From the NCBI GenBank assembly GCA_013398015.1, contig VZRR01011663.1, forward strand, positions 1,660,042 through 1,724,041: a stretch of 64,000 nucleotides of DNA, given 5' to 3'. The notes beneath the pieces are model-generated. The model had not been told where the DNA came from. It worked only from the letters and a program-made list of their open reading frames with translations, and did not search any database. Made by a program: the position numbers and the translations under genes. Origin of the DNA: Oreocharis arfaki (taxonomy: Eukaryota > Chordata > Aves > Passeriformes > Paramythiidae). Shown here in pieces: positions 12,534-24,674 of this stretch; the first letter of the stretch is position 1, and the number at the start of each line of letters is the position of its first letter.

Positions 12534-13913
12534 ACCTAAATTAGCATCTAAATTATTTTTGAAACCATAAAACCACTGGTGAAAAAATATCTTCAAGAAT
12601 AAAAATGTAAAAACAACTGCTAAAAATTGTGAGCAAGGAAGGTTAAGTTCATGAGAAAGAAGCTAGCTCAACTGCAGCATTCACTGTTAGAGAGGTTCCC
12701 ACAGTGTAACCTTTCCTTGAAAGGAAGAGATCTGATATAAAGTAAGTCATGCTGGGAGCAAGATTTTTGAAGGAGGAGAGAGTAAATGAGTAATGACACA
12801 CTGTGGAGGAGAAATTGAACTTACCTGAGGATCACAAAACTGAAATATGAAGTTGATTAAATACTAATTTAAGCACCTTTTAATGCACTATCTAGCACAA
12901 TATTGCAAAACTGGAAGTTAAACCTTACCTCTTTTATAAGAATTCAAAGAATTGTTGGGAAACTGTGGACCAGTAAGTCTGGTAATGTGTAGGCACATTG
13001 ATACAATACCCTTGGTCAGCACAGGCATTCAGGTAATGCCTCAAAAATCTAACAGGGTTCTTTCACATCTCTGATAGCATAAACTCAATTGTGGAAGCCA
13101 CTGCCATAGTCACCTAGGATGCTGAAAGTTTCAATGGGTCCAGGGATCATTTGGACACATTCATGTTGGGCTGTGCAGAAGCAACCTCTGGCTTCAAAGT
13201 CTCAGAGACTGGACTGTTGGGAGCTGAGGCAGTACAGTACATGTCACTGAAAGTATCATTCTCTGTTTGGTCTTGCTGTGGAAGGAGTGTAAGAACTCTT
13301 CATGGGCTGCTCTTGGAAAGGAGGTACTGAGTTGAGGCAAACCTTTAGTATGAACCTGTATGGATGGTTTTGTGGGAGTGGTGGTTATGTGAATAGTAAT
13401 ATAATAGTGCTTGAAGGACTGACAGATAAAGAACGTTGCTTTAGTTGTAAAACGAAGTTTCCAAGTTGTTCTGTTCTTGTATAATTTTATTGCATTTCAG
13501 GCAAATACACATTTAAACAGTAACAACTTTGGTGGCTGTATTTGCATGCCAGAAGCCTGAACAATAGCAGCTGTCAAAGGCATATAGTTTCACCTGTGTG
13601 ACTTCAGGCTGCACAATGCCTTTGATGGGAGAAGAATCACTGCAGATAGGTGAGAGCTGCAGGCCCGGAGCAGTTTGTGTATTTCTACTGCTGTGCTGCC
13701 AACTTAGTAATTTTTGTTGCAAGTCATGTTCTTTTGGTGTATTCCACTTTCCAAATGGGGAAACATACTTCTGATTGTGAAGTCACTTTTCAGTTCTTAC
13801 TGTTGAAAACATCAATCTCCCCAACTCTCAGTATTTGAGAGACTGCCAAAAATCAAGTTTTACTCACATGGGTAACATCTCGAACAAATGTTTTCATTAC
13901 TGTAAGGAGCACT

Positions 13914-14012
13914 GGGGTTTGTTTGTTTGTTTGTTTGTTTGTGAGTCTTGTTTTGTTTTGGTTTGGGGTTTTTTTGGTTGGTTGGGGGTTTTTTGTGGGT
14001 TTTTTTTTTAAT
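13914..14012 (+). repeat. (GTTT)n and T/G-rich low-complexity tract (copy 1)
   Basis: Five GTTT units at 13921-13940 are followed by runs of T broken by G clusters (GGGG, GGTTGG, GGGGG, GTGGG) up to a run of nine T. The C-poor, T/G-only composition makes this hard to assemble from short reads. It lies about 50 bp from the duplication junction. Confidence 0.9.
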
Positions 14013-14059
14013 GAGTTGAGCTTATTTCATTAAAGAAACTAGTGGAAGTTTCTCTGGTA

Positions 14060-14060
14060 N
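14060..14060. other. Single-N assembly gap at duplication junction
   Basis: The only ambiguous base I noticed in the window sits exactly between the end of copy 1 (TCTCTGGTA) and the start of copy 2 (GCTTCTGTTG). Some short-read scaffolders write a single N when two contig ends are estimated to touch or overlap. That points to two contigs carrying the same sequence being placed end to end. Confidence 0.95.
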
Positions 14061-14144
14061 GCTTCTGTTGTTAAACTTTTAATACAAAGTCTCAAGTTTA
14101 TGATAAGAAAAACCCCTTCAGAAAGATGTAGTCATGTTGGAAAA

Positions 14145-14421
14145 CATAGAGTCACGGAATAGTTGGGGTTGGAACGGACCTCTGGAGGTCATCTAGTCCC
14201 ACCCCCTCACCTACAGCAGGTTGCACAGGATCACGTCTTGGTGGGTTTTGAATAACCTCAGAGGAGAATACTCCGCAGCCTCATTGGGTAGCCTGCTCCA
14301 GTGCTCTGTCACCCTCCAAGTAAAGAATTTTTCTTCCTATTCAAATATAAATTTCTGAGTTTATAGTTTGTGCCTGTTGCCCCTTGTCCTGTTGCTGGGT
14401 GCTACTGATGAGTCTGGCCAT
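14145..14421 (-). mobile_element. CR1 LINE 3' fragment, antisense (copy 2)
   Basis: Same element as at 12257-12533, displaced by 1,888 bases as part of the tandem duplication. It is not an independent insertion. Confidence 0.92.
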
Positions 14422-15801
14422 ACCTAAATTAGCATCTAAATTATTTTTGAAACCATAAAACCACTGGTGAAAAAATATCTTCAAGAATAAAAATGTAAAA
14501 ACAACTGCTAAAAATTGTGAGCAAGGAAGGTTAAGTTCATGAGAAAGAAGCTAGCTCAACTGCAGCATTCACTGTTAGAGAGGTTCCCACAGTGTAACCT
14601 TTCCTTGAAAGGAAGAGATCTGATATAAAGTAAGTCATGCTGGGAGCAAGATTTTTGAAGGAGGAGAGAGTAAATGAGTAATGACACACTGTGGAGGAGA
14701 AATTGAACTTACCTGAGGATCACAAAACTGAAATATGAAGTTGATTAAATACTAATTTAAGCACCTTTTAATGCACTATCTAGCACAATATTGCAAAACT
14801 GGAAGTTAAACCTTACCTCTTTTATAAGAATTCAAAGAATTGTTGGGAAACTGTGGACCAGTAAGTCTGGTAATGTGTAGGCACATTGATACAATACCCT
14901 TGGTCAGCACAGGCATTCAGGTAATGCCTCAAAAATCTAACAGGGTTCTTTCACATCTCTGATAGCATAAACTCAATTGTGGAAGCCACTGCCATAGTCA
15001 CCTAGGATGCTGAAAGTTTCAATGGGTCCAGGGATCATTTGGACACATTCATGTTGGGCTGTGCAGAAGCAACCTCTGGCTTCAAAGTCTCAGAGACTGG
15101 ACTGTTGGGAGCTGAGGCAGTACAGTACATGTCACTGAAAGTATCATTCTCTGTTTGGTCTTGCTGTGGAAGGAGTGTAAGAACTCTTCATGGGCTGCTC
15201 TTGGAAAGGAGGTACTGAGTTGAGGCAAACCTTTAGTATGAACCTGTATGGATGGTTTTGTGGGAGTGGTGGTTATGTGAATAGTAATATAATAGTGCTT
15301 GAAGGACTGACAGATAAAGAACGTTGCTTTAGTTGTAAAACGAAGTTTCCAAGTTGTTCTGTTCTTGTATAATTTTATTGCATTTCAGGCAAATACACAT
15401 TTAAACAGTAACAACTTTGGTGGCTGTATTTGCATGCCAGAAGCCTGAACAATAGCAGCTGTCAAAGGCATATAGTTTCACCTGTGTGACTTCAGGCTGC
15501 ACAATGCCTTTGATGGGAGAAGAATCACTGCAGATAGGTGAGAGCTGCAGGCCCGGAGCAGTTTGTGTATTTCTACTGCTGTGCTGCCAACTTAGTAATT
15601 TTTGTTGCAAGTCATGTTCTTTTGGTGTATTCCACTTTCCAAATGGGGAAACATACTTCTGATTGTGAAGTCACTTTTCAGTTCTTACTGTTGAAAACAT
15701 CAATCTCCCCAACTCTCAGTATTTGAGAGACTGCCAAAAATCAAGTTTTACTCACATGGGTAACATCTCGAACAAATGTTTTCATTACTGTAAGGAGCAC
15801 T

Positions 15802-15900
15802 GGGGTTTGTTTGTTTGTTTGTTTGTTTGTGAGTCTTGTTTTGTTTTGGTTTGGGGTTTTTTTGGTTGGTTGGGGGTTTTTTGTGGGTTTTTTTTTTAAT
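15802..15900 (+). repeat. (GTTT)n and T/G-rich low-complexity tract (copy 2)
   Basis: Copy of the tract at 13914-14012, with the same number of GTTT units and the same homopolymer lengths. Confidence 0.9.
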
Positions 15901-16412
15901 GAGTTGAGCTTATTTCATTAAAGAAACTAGTGGAAGTTTCTCTGGTAGAACTACTAATGTACTATTAAAGTCATTGATGTTAGGGCAGACATGCAGTAGA
16001 GCTGTACTTTATCTTGAAAACTTTATCATAAATAGGCTGAGTAGCTTGCAGAATATGTTTTAGTTCCCAAATCTATCTGGGAAATTGACAACCTGGCATA
16101 TTCTCTGTTTTCTTTAGCAGTGCTGTGTTGGGATGGATGAGATGTGGGCAAGGAATCATGTGATGGGAGAAAGGCTCTGATACAGAGCATGGAAGTGAAG
16201 GTGGGGCTGTATAGAAAGAAATGTGGTAAATATATCTGCTTGCTGAATGTTGCGTGGGGCTCACTGACTTCTGCCATGTGGGTCCAAGAGTAGGAGACAC
16301 TTTTAACACAGACAGAAATCTGCGGTAAGGCTCTGCTAGCACATTGGATGCAAGCTCAAGACTCCCCATGGTGCTCAAATTGTACATGGCATGGATGCTG
16401 GAGCACAGAGAG

Positions 16413-16474
16413 AAGCATTCAGGGCAAGAATTCAAGCAAGCATTCAGGCAAGCAGAATTCAGGGCAAAATGATT
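16413..16474 (+). repeat. Small degenerate direct repeat
   Basis: The block GCATTCAGG/AATTCAGGGCAA with linker GCAAGCA recurs three to four times over about 60 bases. It is a local expansion in intron 5 with no other sign of function. Confidence 0.6.
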
Positions 16475-18279
16475 AAGGTAGCAATGAGGAATTGGGATAC
16501 AGTTTGTCTTCGCCAAAGATGCTGGGCTTCCCAGCTGTACACACAGGGAGGCTGGGATTTTACAGCTGGGCACAAAATGAGTGCTGTGAATGCAGGACTG
16601 GACTAAGTGTGGGAGTGGGAAGTGTGGTATTAAAGTGGTAGAAAATTAATAGGCTTGATAGTTGAGATCTGATTTGTAGGAAAGTGGGGAAAGAAAACTC
16701 ATTTGGAGATGTACGGTTGAACGCTGAGAACTTTGCTCATGTGGATAATTAGGAATGTAGACTACAGGATGCAGAAATTTGACTTTAAAAGAACTTAGAA
16801 GCAAAGACCGTGGATTCATTTTTGGGTCTAAAAGATGCAATTTGAGCAAGTGCTTCCCTTTGAGGCAAGAGTGCTACAAAGAGGCGTTTCATTTTGGATC
16901 TGAGTTAGTCTTTTTGTGACAAGATGTCTTTTCAAAGATTGTTTTGACTTGCAAGTCACAAGCATTTGGGCAGTGCAGGTGTTTGTAGCAGGAAATTTTT
17001 GTATCAGTTCTGTCTCCTCATGCTCCACATTTATTCCATGATAAAGCAGATACTGGGAGCACTCCAGTCTGTCTGTTTAAGGTCATGTATCTGAGAACTT
17101 TCTGTAGGACCTCAAAGCCTATCTGAGACTGGCATTCATGTAGGTTTCTTATATATGTATTTAATTGTTAGGGCTCTGGTAGAAATGTTGCAAAGCTGAT
17201 AATGATGAGAGTAAAAGATGTACTGTGAGATGTTGAAGTTCCTTATTCCTCTCTTATCAACCCTAAATTTTTATATTACCAGTTTGGAGCCATTAGAATA
17301 ACCTTTAGCCAGTAACAGGAAAAATACCTCAAACTGCTTTCTCTGTTATTCTCTGTTACCATTTATTTACTTTCTCACATCTCCATTGACAGTGGTCACT
17401 GGTGTGTCTGATTTTGTTCATAACTCTTAGAGCAGAAGCTTACTGCCTTTATTTGCCTGGGAAGCACGCTGTGCACTGTATAAATTATTACTTTTACCAG
17501 TACCAGTACATTCTAGAGTAGTTTAGGATTATGTTGCAAAGGGTATTAATTAAATAGCTTGACTTCGTCTTGTTCTGAAGGTAAAATTTTGGTTGACATA
17601 ATCCAGAAAATAACAACCAAACAGTTTCACCAACTTCAGTTCAGAAGTCTCAAGCCTTACTCTGAATATCTATGATTGTCCTTTGAATGTGGATCACTGA
17701 GTGAAATCTTACCTTTTTGAAATATTTTTCTAAGCATCACCTGGAATTTGCAAGGAGGTAATAAAATACAGCAGCAGAGATAGCAAGTGGACCATGAGAG
17801 TTTTTTAACCTTGATATAATTTAGGAGTTTCAGCTGCTTTTAGGAACATATTAAAACTGTTTTACAGGATGGATTGTGTAAGTGCTCTACTTATCTCTGT
17901 ATAAGATTTTAATACCGTCTTAATGTGGGGCTTTTTTTTTCCTTTAAAAGTGGGTTTTCTTTTATGTTGTAGTCATTGTAAAACATGGAAAGAATGGGCA
18001 GCTCTTCCATTTTTGTTGATCTTTTGGAAAATAAAGTCATGGTTTGGCTATGTGTCCCTTTTAGTTTGTTTTTGCACCCATCAGGGGCATTGGCTTCAAT
18101 CATTAATTTATGTACGTCTCTTTTCTCAAGTGACTAGCTTAGCAGACTTTAAATGCTTGCAAGACTTTTTAAAGTCCAGGTTCCTTACTGTTAATTATAT
18201 TACAGTGTTATTCAGAGGACTTTTGCAAAAGATTGAAGATAAGGTATAGGATTAAACATTTAGTTACCCACAAAATGGG

Positions 18280-18780
18280 GAATACATAAAAAGGAAGATT
18301 AAAGGGACAGGAAGAAAAATAGCGCCGATACTAAGTGTTTCTTACAGGGTGAGGTGAGTGAGGGTGCCATGGAAGAAGGAAGAAAAAGGCCAACAAAGCA
18401 CGGAGGTGTTAAGTGTCTAGGAAAACAAGTTTCTTACACATTATGAAATGGGAAGATGTAGTAGAGGGATATAGGAGAAAAGTCATATGCTCAAAATGAC
18501 AGGACTGGAAAAAGATCTCATCAGGGTGTGGATGGAAGGGACTTGATTGACATGATAGTGAAGAGAAGGGTGTAACAAGTACTGCTGAGACAAAATGCAT
18601 ATATTAGTGGCAATTGGGAAAAAAAAGAATACTGGATTTGGGAGAGACAGAGGAGGAGGTGGCAGATTTGGAGATAGAAAGTATGTGGTCCAGGAGGCAG
18701 TGAAGTCCAAAATAACTCTATAACAGACTGGAGTGAGTAGGAGAACATGATGAATTGATAGAATGAGGAAAGAGTAAGAT
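18280..18780 (+). other. Purine-rich stretch in intron 5
   Basis: About 500 bases in which the + strand is strongly enriched in A and G (many GGAAGA, GGAGAA and GAGG words), ending just before a TTTTTT run at 18787. No coding frame is evident: the minus-strand open frames here (up to 113 codons) have Phe/Leu/Ser-rich translations expected from a pyrimidine-rich strand. It could be an unrecognised old repeat or simply biased sequence. Confidence 0.5.
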
Positions 18781-19912
18781 TGTGGGGTTTTTTGGCCATT
18801 ACATTTGGTATGATTACAAACCAAGTCTGTGACAGAAGTTGCAGTGTGGGTATGACTCAGAGATTGAAAGAAAGACTGCTGATTAAAACCAAGGTTGGGT
18901 CAGAGCCTAAAGGCGGAGACTGCAGAACCACCACGAGTTTCTGGAAAAGTGAAAAGGGTCCCTGCATAGGGAGAAGCCCCTATAAAGTACCAAAGACTCA
19001 TTAGGATAATCCTGTGGTACCACTGGAGGTTAAAATCTCTTGGAAAATGAGATTGTGGTATATAAATAGTGTCATAAGAAGTGTGGAGGATTCTGAGATA
19101 GTCTAGATTTTGAAATTTGACTGGCCATTGAGATCACTGAGGATTTTGGTGGAATTTATTTTAAATCTTAATTTGGTGGCTGTCAGAGCTTCTAGTGAAC
19201 TTGTAACATACTTCCCTCTGGCAAGTGCTGGAGGCAGAGGCTTACCAGAAGGGTAATCCAGGATGAAAAATCCCTTTGGGAAAATTATTTCACACCTACA
19301 CTTATGTGAAACCGGATAGGAACTTTTTCTTCTTTAGTTCTTAGCATAAACACCAATCCTTGGGGAAAACACCTGGCTGACCTTGCACCCTGGTGAATCA
19401 TTCCACCAACTTACGATCTCCTTATCATAAATGGGAGTAGGGTTATTCCGTAGGGGAGGACGTAAATGTTCCTCATTTATGTGTTTTTAATTTATGAAGA
19501 GAAGAAGTAAAAAGCTTTTCTTTAGGAGGGTCTTTTTTTGACAGAAAGAAGTTGAGTTCATTTGTACAGAATACTATATCCCTCAACTGAAGGGATTTGT
19601 CATGGTTTCCTTCTGGTAGCAACAATTTTTGCCTTTTAGGAGCTGTAAACATCAAATTGCAGCTATAGTCAAAAGGCAGAGAACAAAGCACTCATGATTC
19701 TGAGGGCACCTGGTCTTCAAATGTCAGTGTAATAGCTGAGGACAATGGTAGCCAAAGAAAGTAAGTTATTAATTTGGAAATTCATTTGCAGTGATTCTGA
19801 AGTGCTTCAAGAGCCTGTTAACTCTTTTAACATTGTTTACAGTTTTTAACTGCGGCTGTGGTTCAAATGCTTGTCTGGAATTTGTAGTTAGTCTTTTGTC
19901 CACAAATCCGTT

Positions 19913-19931
19913 GGGGGGGGGGGCAGGGGGG
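19913..19931 (+). repeat. Poly-G run (G-quadruplex candidate)
   Basis: An unbroken run of eleven G, then CA, then six G. It is the longest G run I noticed in the window and stands in otherwise AT-rich intron. It could form a quadruplex in DNA or in the pre-mRNA, since CRYL1 is transcribed with this strand as sense. Its length may be imprecise in the assembly. Confidence 0.8.
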
Positions 19932-21956
19932 AACCACTCATCAAGCACAGCTTTACCAGCACAACTCATTGTTTTGATGAAGCATTCCCAACAGAAGAAC
20001 ACTTTTGTTGACTTTGCTGATGTTGTTCAGAGAAGTTGTGTTGCCATGTCAGAGGAAAAAGCTTTCACAGAACATATGGTGCCTGTGTTAGTTACCCTGA
20101 TGCTGGTCTGTAATCTGAGTTCTGTCTGAGGTTTTTGTTTAGTCCTGTCTTTATGCAGACCTTTCTATCTGCCTCTAGACGAGTTACTTTACCATGTCTC
20201 TGCTTTACCTTTAATTTGAAGAAAATAATGCTTTCTTATCCCTGCCATTTTATGTCTATTAAATTGTTAGGAGAATTGTGTGTTCTATATATGGTACATA
20301 GGTCTTAATAATTATGTCAGTGTTTCCTTTTCAAGGTAGAGTTCTGCAACAGGGATTTAGACAGGCTTGATTTTGATAGCAACAATGCCTACTAACAGGT
20401 TGAGGCTTGAGATTGTCTTATAAAAGTCTCAGTTTAAGCGTGAGGTGGTGAAACTCGATGTCTGTGGCCAGCTTGAGAAGTTACGTTGGTTCATGGCTTA
20501 TAAGTTTCTTTTAAAGTAGCAGTAGATGATGTAAATGATGGACACAGGAAGACACTGTGAGTGAGATTCAGCTCATTTAAGATGGGATATCTACAGTGTA
20601 GACAGTGACTTCTAAGCTCCTTACTCATCGTTCAATCAGTGAGGAGAATTAGACCCTTTTAGGACACAACTCGTCTTACCTTTTCTAGATGCCTGCTTTA
20701 GGATGCTGATTTCATTTTTTTCCCTGGTGATTATAAAGAGAGTCTAGATGTCTAGCTCAGATGTCAGTGTCTACTACAGATCAGAAGAACTGTCCTGCAT
20801 GCCTGTAACTCTAGCCCATGACTGCATGATACAAAGGGGTGTTCAGACAGGGCCCTGCAAGAGAGAAATTTAACAGAAAATGATGTGGTTTTGGCCAAGC
20901 AGATGAGCATATGTACTTGTATTCTGAAGTTCAAAGCGGCTTGTTAAGAAAGAGGCACTGAGTAGGCTGAGTACCTCAGAGCAGGTGAAAAGATAAATTA
21001 GAAGCAGTTCAGCATGTCTTTCACCTTCCTACCCAGAAGGAAATGTTTTCATGTCTCTGGGAATAAAAAGGACAAGTTCTTGAAACCAAGCTTTATCTGA
21101 TGAAAGTGGTTTGAACAAGTCTTCATTAATTCATATCTGTCTAGTAGGTGGAAAACAACCTCATGTAATAAATAGTATTCTTCTCAAGTAAATCTATTAA
21201 GGTAAAGAACTGTAAGTCATTTTTTACAAGCCTTTCTGTGCTTGCCCCAACCTGGTAGAGGCATTGGCTTTCTTGTAAATGCTACATGTGGGTGGAATAG
21301 CAGCACTCAACTTTTAACATGAGAAATGCTTCATTTTGCTTGCTCTGTATCCTGCCAGCTCTTGAGATGTCAGGCTGGCGATGAACTCAAGAACCCTGGG
21401 CAGGTTGAGGCTGGGTAGGTTGAATGTTCTGTGAGTTTTGTGGGAGGGAGTGGCAACTGCATTGCCTGCGTGTTTGGACCCAGCCTTTTTTGCAGGTGGC
21501 CTCAGGAGCGGTATCCACTGGTGTTCTGCCATTCTGCTAGCTGGGACTGTGCCCAAAAATCCCAAACTAAGAGAACATGAAGGGAGATGTAACATTGAGT
21601 CAAAACTCCTGTATTTAAAAGGGTCGGTGTAGTACTTGGATTTGATATAAACTCTTTTGGCCATGTGCTGTTAAGTGTCATGCTTGCTTGCTTTTCCGAT
21701 TCTCCGTTTCTGGGACTATGAAGTACAGTAGTCCTGGAGATATCAATGACTGCTTATACTGAACCATAGGAAGGCTTGCATAATAGATGGACATTTCTAG
21801 CAAACAGCTGTGTTTCTCTTTGCAATCCAACTGCTATTTCTAGCCTTAGTTTTTTTTTACTTCTCAAATTTCTTAGTTATATACAAAAAATGGGAAATTT
21901 TGCATTAAAAGCAAACATTCACCAGTCTTTCTTCCTGTTGTACTTTTGCTGCTTAG

Positions 21957-22062
21957 GAAGGAGTAGTATCTCCTACTGATCTAGACCTTGTGGTGTCTGA
22001 TGGATTGGGAATGCGATACGCATTTATTGGACCTCTGGAAACGATGCATCTTAATGCAGAAG
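21957..22062 (+). CDS. CRYL1: CRYL1 exon 6
   Basis: This 106-base exon (35 codons plus one base, phase 0 to phase 1) reads EGVVSPTDLDLVVSDGLG followed by MRYAFIGPLETMHLNAEG. It is part of the all-helical C-terminal 3HCDH domain, which packs against the NAD domain and forms the dimer interface in the family. The block SDGLGMRYAFIGP is a CRYL1 hallmark and makes the identification firm. The acceptor TGCTTAG and donor GTAGGT are canonical. The split Gly codon (G then GT) is completed by exon 7. Confidence 0.96.
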
Positions 22063-23214
22063 GTAGGTAGCGTAAAATGTTATGAATATGAAGGGAAGGC
22101 TTGCATTGCACAAGACTCTGGAAGTGTTGTGTAACAAACCGGGTTAGGATTGCTGCAACTATGACTTGTCTCTTTTTTTACTGTAATAATAAGGAAAATT
22201 TATTTAAAACCTGAGGTCAGTGGAAGGAAATGGATATTGGTTATCCTGTCACAAATGATTCAATGAAAGATGACAAGCTATTAAAATACTAGTAATATAT
22301 TAAAACACTGTGTAATAAATTTTTTCCAAGATTCATCCCATCATACTTTGGTAACATTGCTGTACCCATAGTTCAGGACTGTCTGAATGTCAGGTAAAAA
22401 AAAACATTGAAAAAGTTTAGCTGATAATCCAGTGTCAACAGAAAATCAGTTTCCATTGATGAGTACCCACTTGCTGCTGAATTCATAGCCAAGCTACAGT
22501 GTAAATGTCCCTGGAGCTTCTGTGCTTTAAGCTTAGATCCTGAGTGAAATAAAATTGCTTTTGTCAGCAAAATCCTGTGCATGCAAAGCTGACCTGACAA
22601 AGCAGTTAAGTAACAGTTTGACATCTGTCTTGCATTAATAATACAGATTTTTAGATGTTTTTGGAATAGTATATGTGAATCCTAGGTAAATAAAAAATGA
22701 ATTGTGTAAAATGAAATAAAAATTATTGATCAGCATCACAAAGGTTTGAGCAAAGACTTTAACAAAACACAAAAACTTCAAAAAGTTAAGATCAACTAAA
22801 TACTAGCTCTTTATATTATGGGCTGTGTCTTTATTCTGCTTTTGTATGGTCCCTGACATGGTAGGCTCCTACGCTGCTGCTGGATCTTTTAGGCAATGCT
22901 GCAGTACCCTTGTGCACTGAACCACTTCCACTACAGCACCTTGTCTGCTGGTTCAGTAACTTGCATCGTGAGAAGTATTGCTTCACTACTGCTCTTGCAG
23001 ATGCATTCTCTCCGAATCTAGAGCTGTTTCTGTTTGTGTGCTCGCAGAGTGACTCAGGCTCTTGTTCTCATCAGAGACAGTTTAAATCAAAATTGCTGAT
23101 GTCAGGACATGTGATAGCTTATGTTCATAGTTCCATGCTAGTGCCAACTTTTCTTTGGTTGCCCAGCATTGCTTCACATAATGTGGAATAATATGGACCT
23201 CCTCTTGATTGCCA

Positions 23215-24395
23215 AGCATTTGCTTGACTAACCTGATCTCCTTCTAAAGCAAGATGATCTGCTTAGTGGATGAGGGAAAGGATATTGTGTACCTAGACTT
23301 TATTAAAGCCTTTGACACCATTTTCCACAGCATTCTCTCGGAGAAACTGGCTGGGTAAAGACTGGGTAAAAGACTGTCTGGATGGCCAGGCCCAGAGAGT
23401 GGTGGGGAATGGAATTATGTTCAGCTGGGAGCCGGTCGCTAGTGGTGTCCCCCAGGGTTCAGTGTTGGGCCCAGTCCTGTTTTTAATACCTTTATTGATG
23501 ATCTGAATGAAGGGATCAAGTGTACCCTTTGTAAATTTGTGGATGACACCAAGTTGGGCGGGAGTGTTGATTTGCTGGAGGGCAGGCACGCCCTGCAGAG
23601 GGATCTGGGCAGGGTGGATTGATGGGTCAAGACCGATTGTATGAGGTTCAACAAGGCCAAGTGCTGGGTTCTGCATTGGGGTCACAACAACCCCAGGCAG
23701 CTCCACAGGCTGGGGGCAGAGTGGCTGGGAAGCTGCCCAGTGAAAAAAGACCTGGGGGTGCTGGTCAACAGCAGCTGAATATGTTCCAGTGTGTGTGCAC
23801 AGGTGGCCAAGAAGGGCAATGGTGTGGCCAGCAGGACCAGGGCAGTGACCGTCCCCCTGTCCTCGGCACTGCTGAGGCCACACCTCCAATCCTGTGTTCA
23901 GTTCTGGGCCCCTCACTGCAAGAAAGGCATTGAGGGGCTGGAGCGTGTCCAGAGAAGGGCAGCGGAGCTGGGGAAGGGTCTGGAGCACAAGTGCTGTGAG
24001 GAGCAGCTGAGGGAGCTGGGGGTGTTTGGCCTGGAGAAAAGGAGGCTCCGGGGGAACCTTATCCCTCTCTACCACTGCCTGAAAGGAGGGTGTAGCCAGG
24101 TGGGGGTTGGCCTCTTCTCTCAGGTAAGAAGTGATAGGACAAGAGGAAACAGCTTGAAGTTGTACCAGAGAAGGTTTAGATTGGATATTAGAGAAAAATT
24201 CTTCTTGGAAAGGGTTGTTAAGCATTAAAACAGGCTGCCCAGGGAAGTGGTTGTGTCACCATCCCTGAAGGTATTGAAAAGACATGTAGATGTGGCAGTC
24301 AGGGACATGGTGTGCTGAACTTGGCAGTGCTGGGTTAACAGCTGGACTTGATCTTAGAAGTCTTTTCCAACCTAAACGACTTTATGATTCTATGA
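23215..24395 (+). mobile_element. CR1 LINE, 5'-truncated, reverse transcriptase to 3' end
   Basis: This is the best-preserved mobile element here, in the same direction as CRYL1. Reading frames of CR1 ORF2 are recognisable in order: YLDFIKAFDT near 23290-23320; SGVPQGSVLGPVLF at 23441-23482; the catalytic Asp-Asp box KFVDDTKLGG with FVDD at 23536-23547; then the long C-terminal part (VQFWAPHCKKGIEGLERVQ and RDTR-like SDRTRGNSLKL strings) in one open frame at about 23791-24228. The FVDD box is in a different frame from the preceding motif, and stops interrupt other parts, so the element is inactive. It ends with the typical tail CTTTTCCAACC plus TTATGATTCTATGA at 24381-24395. Confidence 0.96.
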
Positions 24396-24651
24396 CAGCC
24401 TGCTCTGACGCATTGTACTAATACTGTCTTTTTTTTTAATCAGTGGAAGGAAATGGAGGTAGATACAAGAAACTGCCTCTATCCTTTTTGTTAGCCTATC
24501 AGCTTCACCAGCTTCACAACAGCTGCCTGTTTTTTCCAGCTATAAGGTATTAGTTGTCCACAGTCTTAAATTCTTTGTTAATTGGTGACGAAGGATGGTA
24601 GGGGTGAAAAAAGCATGTGAGAGAAAATAGTGTTATTTGTGGGAGAGTCTC

Positions 24652-24674
24652 TTGTTTTGTTTTGTTTTGTTTTG
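24652..24674 (+). repeat. (TTTTG)n microsatellite
   Basis: About four units of TTTTG ending at TTTTGG. A short simple repeat in intron 6. Confidence 0.85.

Larger units (their letters stand above)
12173..14059 (+). repeat. Tandem duplication, copy 1 (1,887 bp)
   Basis: Copy 1 of a direct tandem repeat at a constant offset of 1,888 bases from copy 2 (14061-15947). Every stretch I compared matches base for base, including the (GTTT)5 run and the homopolymers, and the short open frames in the two copies translate identically. The copies are separated by one N. The unit contains a CR1 3' fragment near its left end and a T/G-rich low-complexity tract about 50 bp before its right end. It lies wholly inside CRYL1 intron 5. 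Confidence 0.97.
14061..15947 (+). repeat. Tandem duplication, copy 2 (1,887 bp)
   Basis: Second copy of the block at 12173-14059, identical wherever compared. After its last shared bases (TCTCTGGTA) the sequence goes on into unique intron (GAACTACTAATG). It carries the second CR1 fragment and the second T/G-rich tract. Confidence 0.97.
11231..21956 (+). other. CRYL1: CRYL1 intron 5
   Basis: About 10.7 kb as assembled, or about 8.8 kb if the 12173-15947 duplication is false. It begins GTATGT and ends TGCTTAG. Recognisable content is the duplicated block with its CR1 fragments and T/G-rich tracts, a purine-rich stretch at 18.28-18.78 kb, and a poly-G run at 19913-19931. I found no gene or RNA in the remainder (about 15.95-21.95 kb). 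Confidence 0.8.

Noticed and set aside
13302..15726. Repeated short open frames with identical translations in both duplicate copies
   Set aside because: Identity follows from the duplication itself. The frames are 60-69 codons, match nothing, and are not evidence of genes.
23293..24225. 310-codon open frame on the minus strand, the longest in the window
   Set aside because: It lies entirely antisense to a recognisable CR1 ORF2 and has no known domain. It is explained as a shadow of GC-rich LINE coding sequence.
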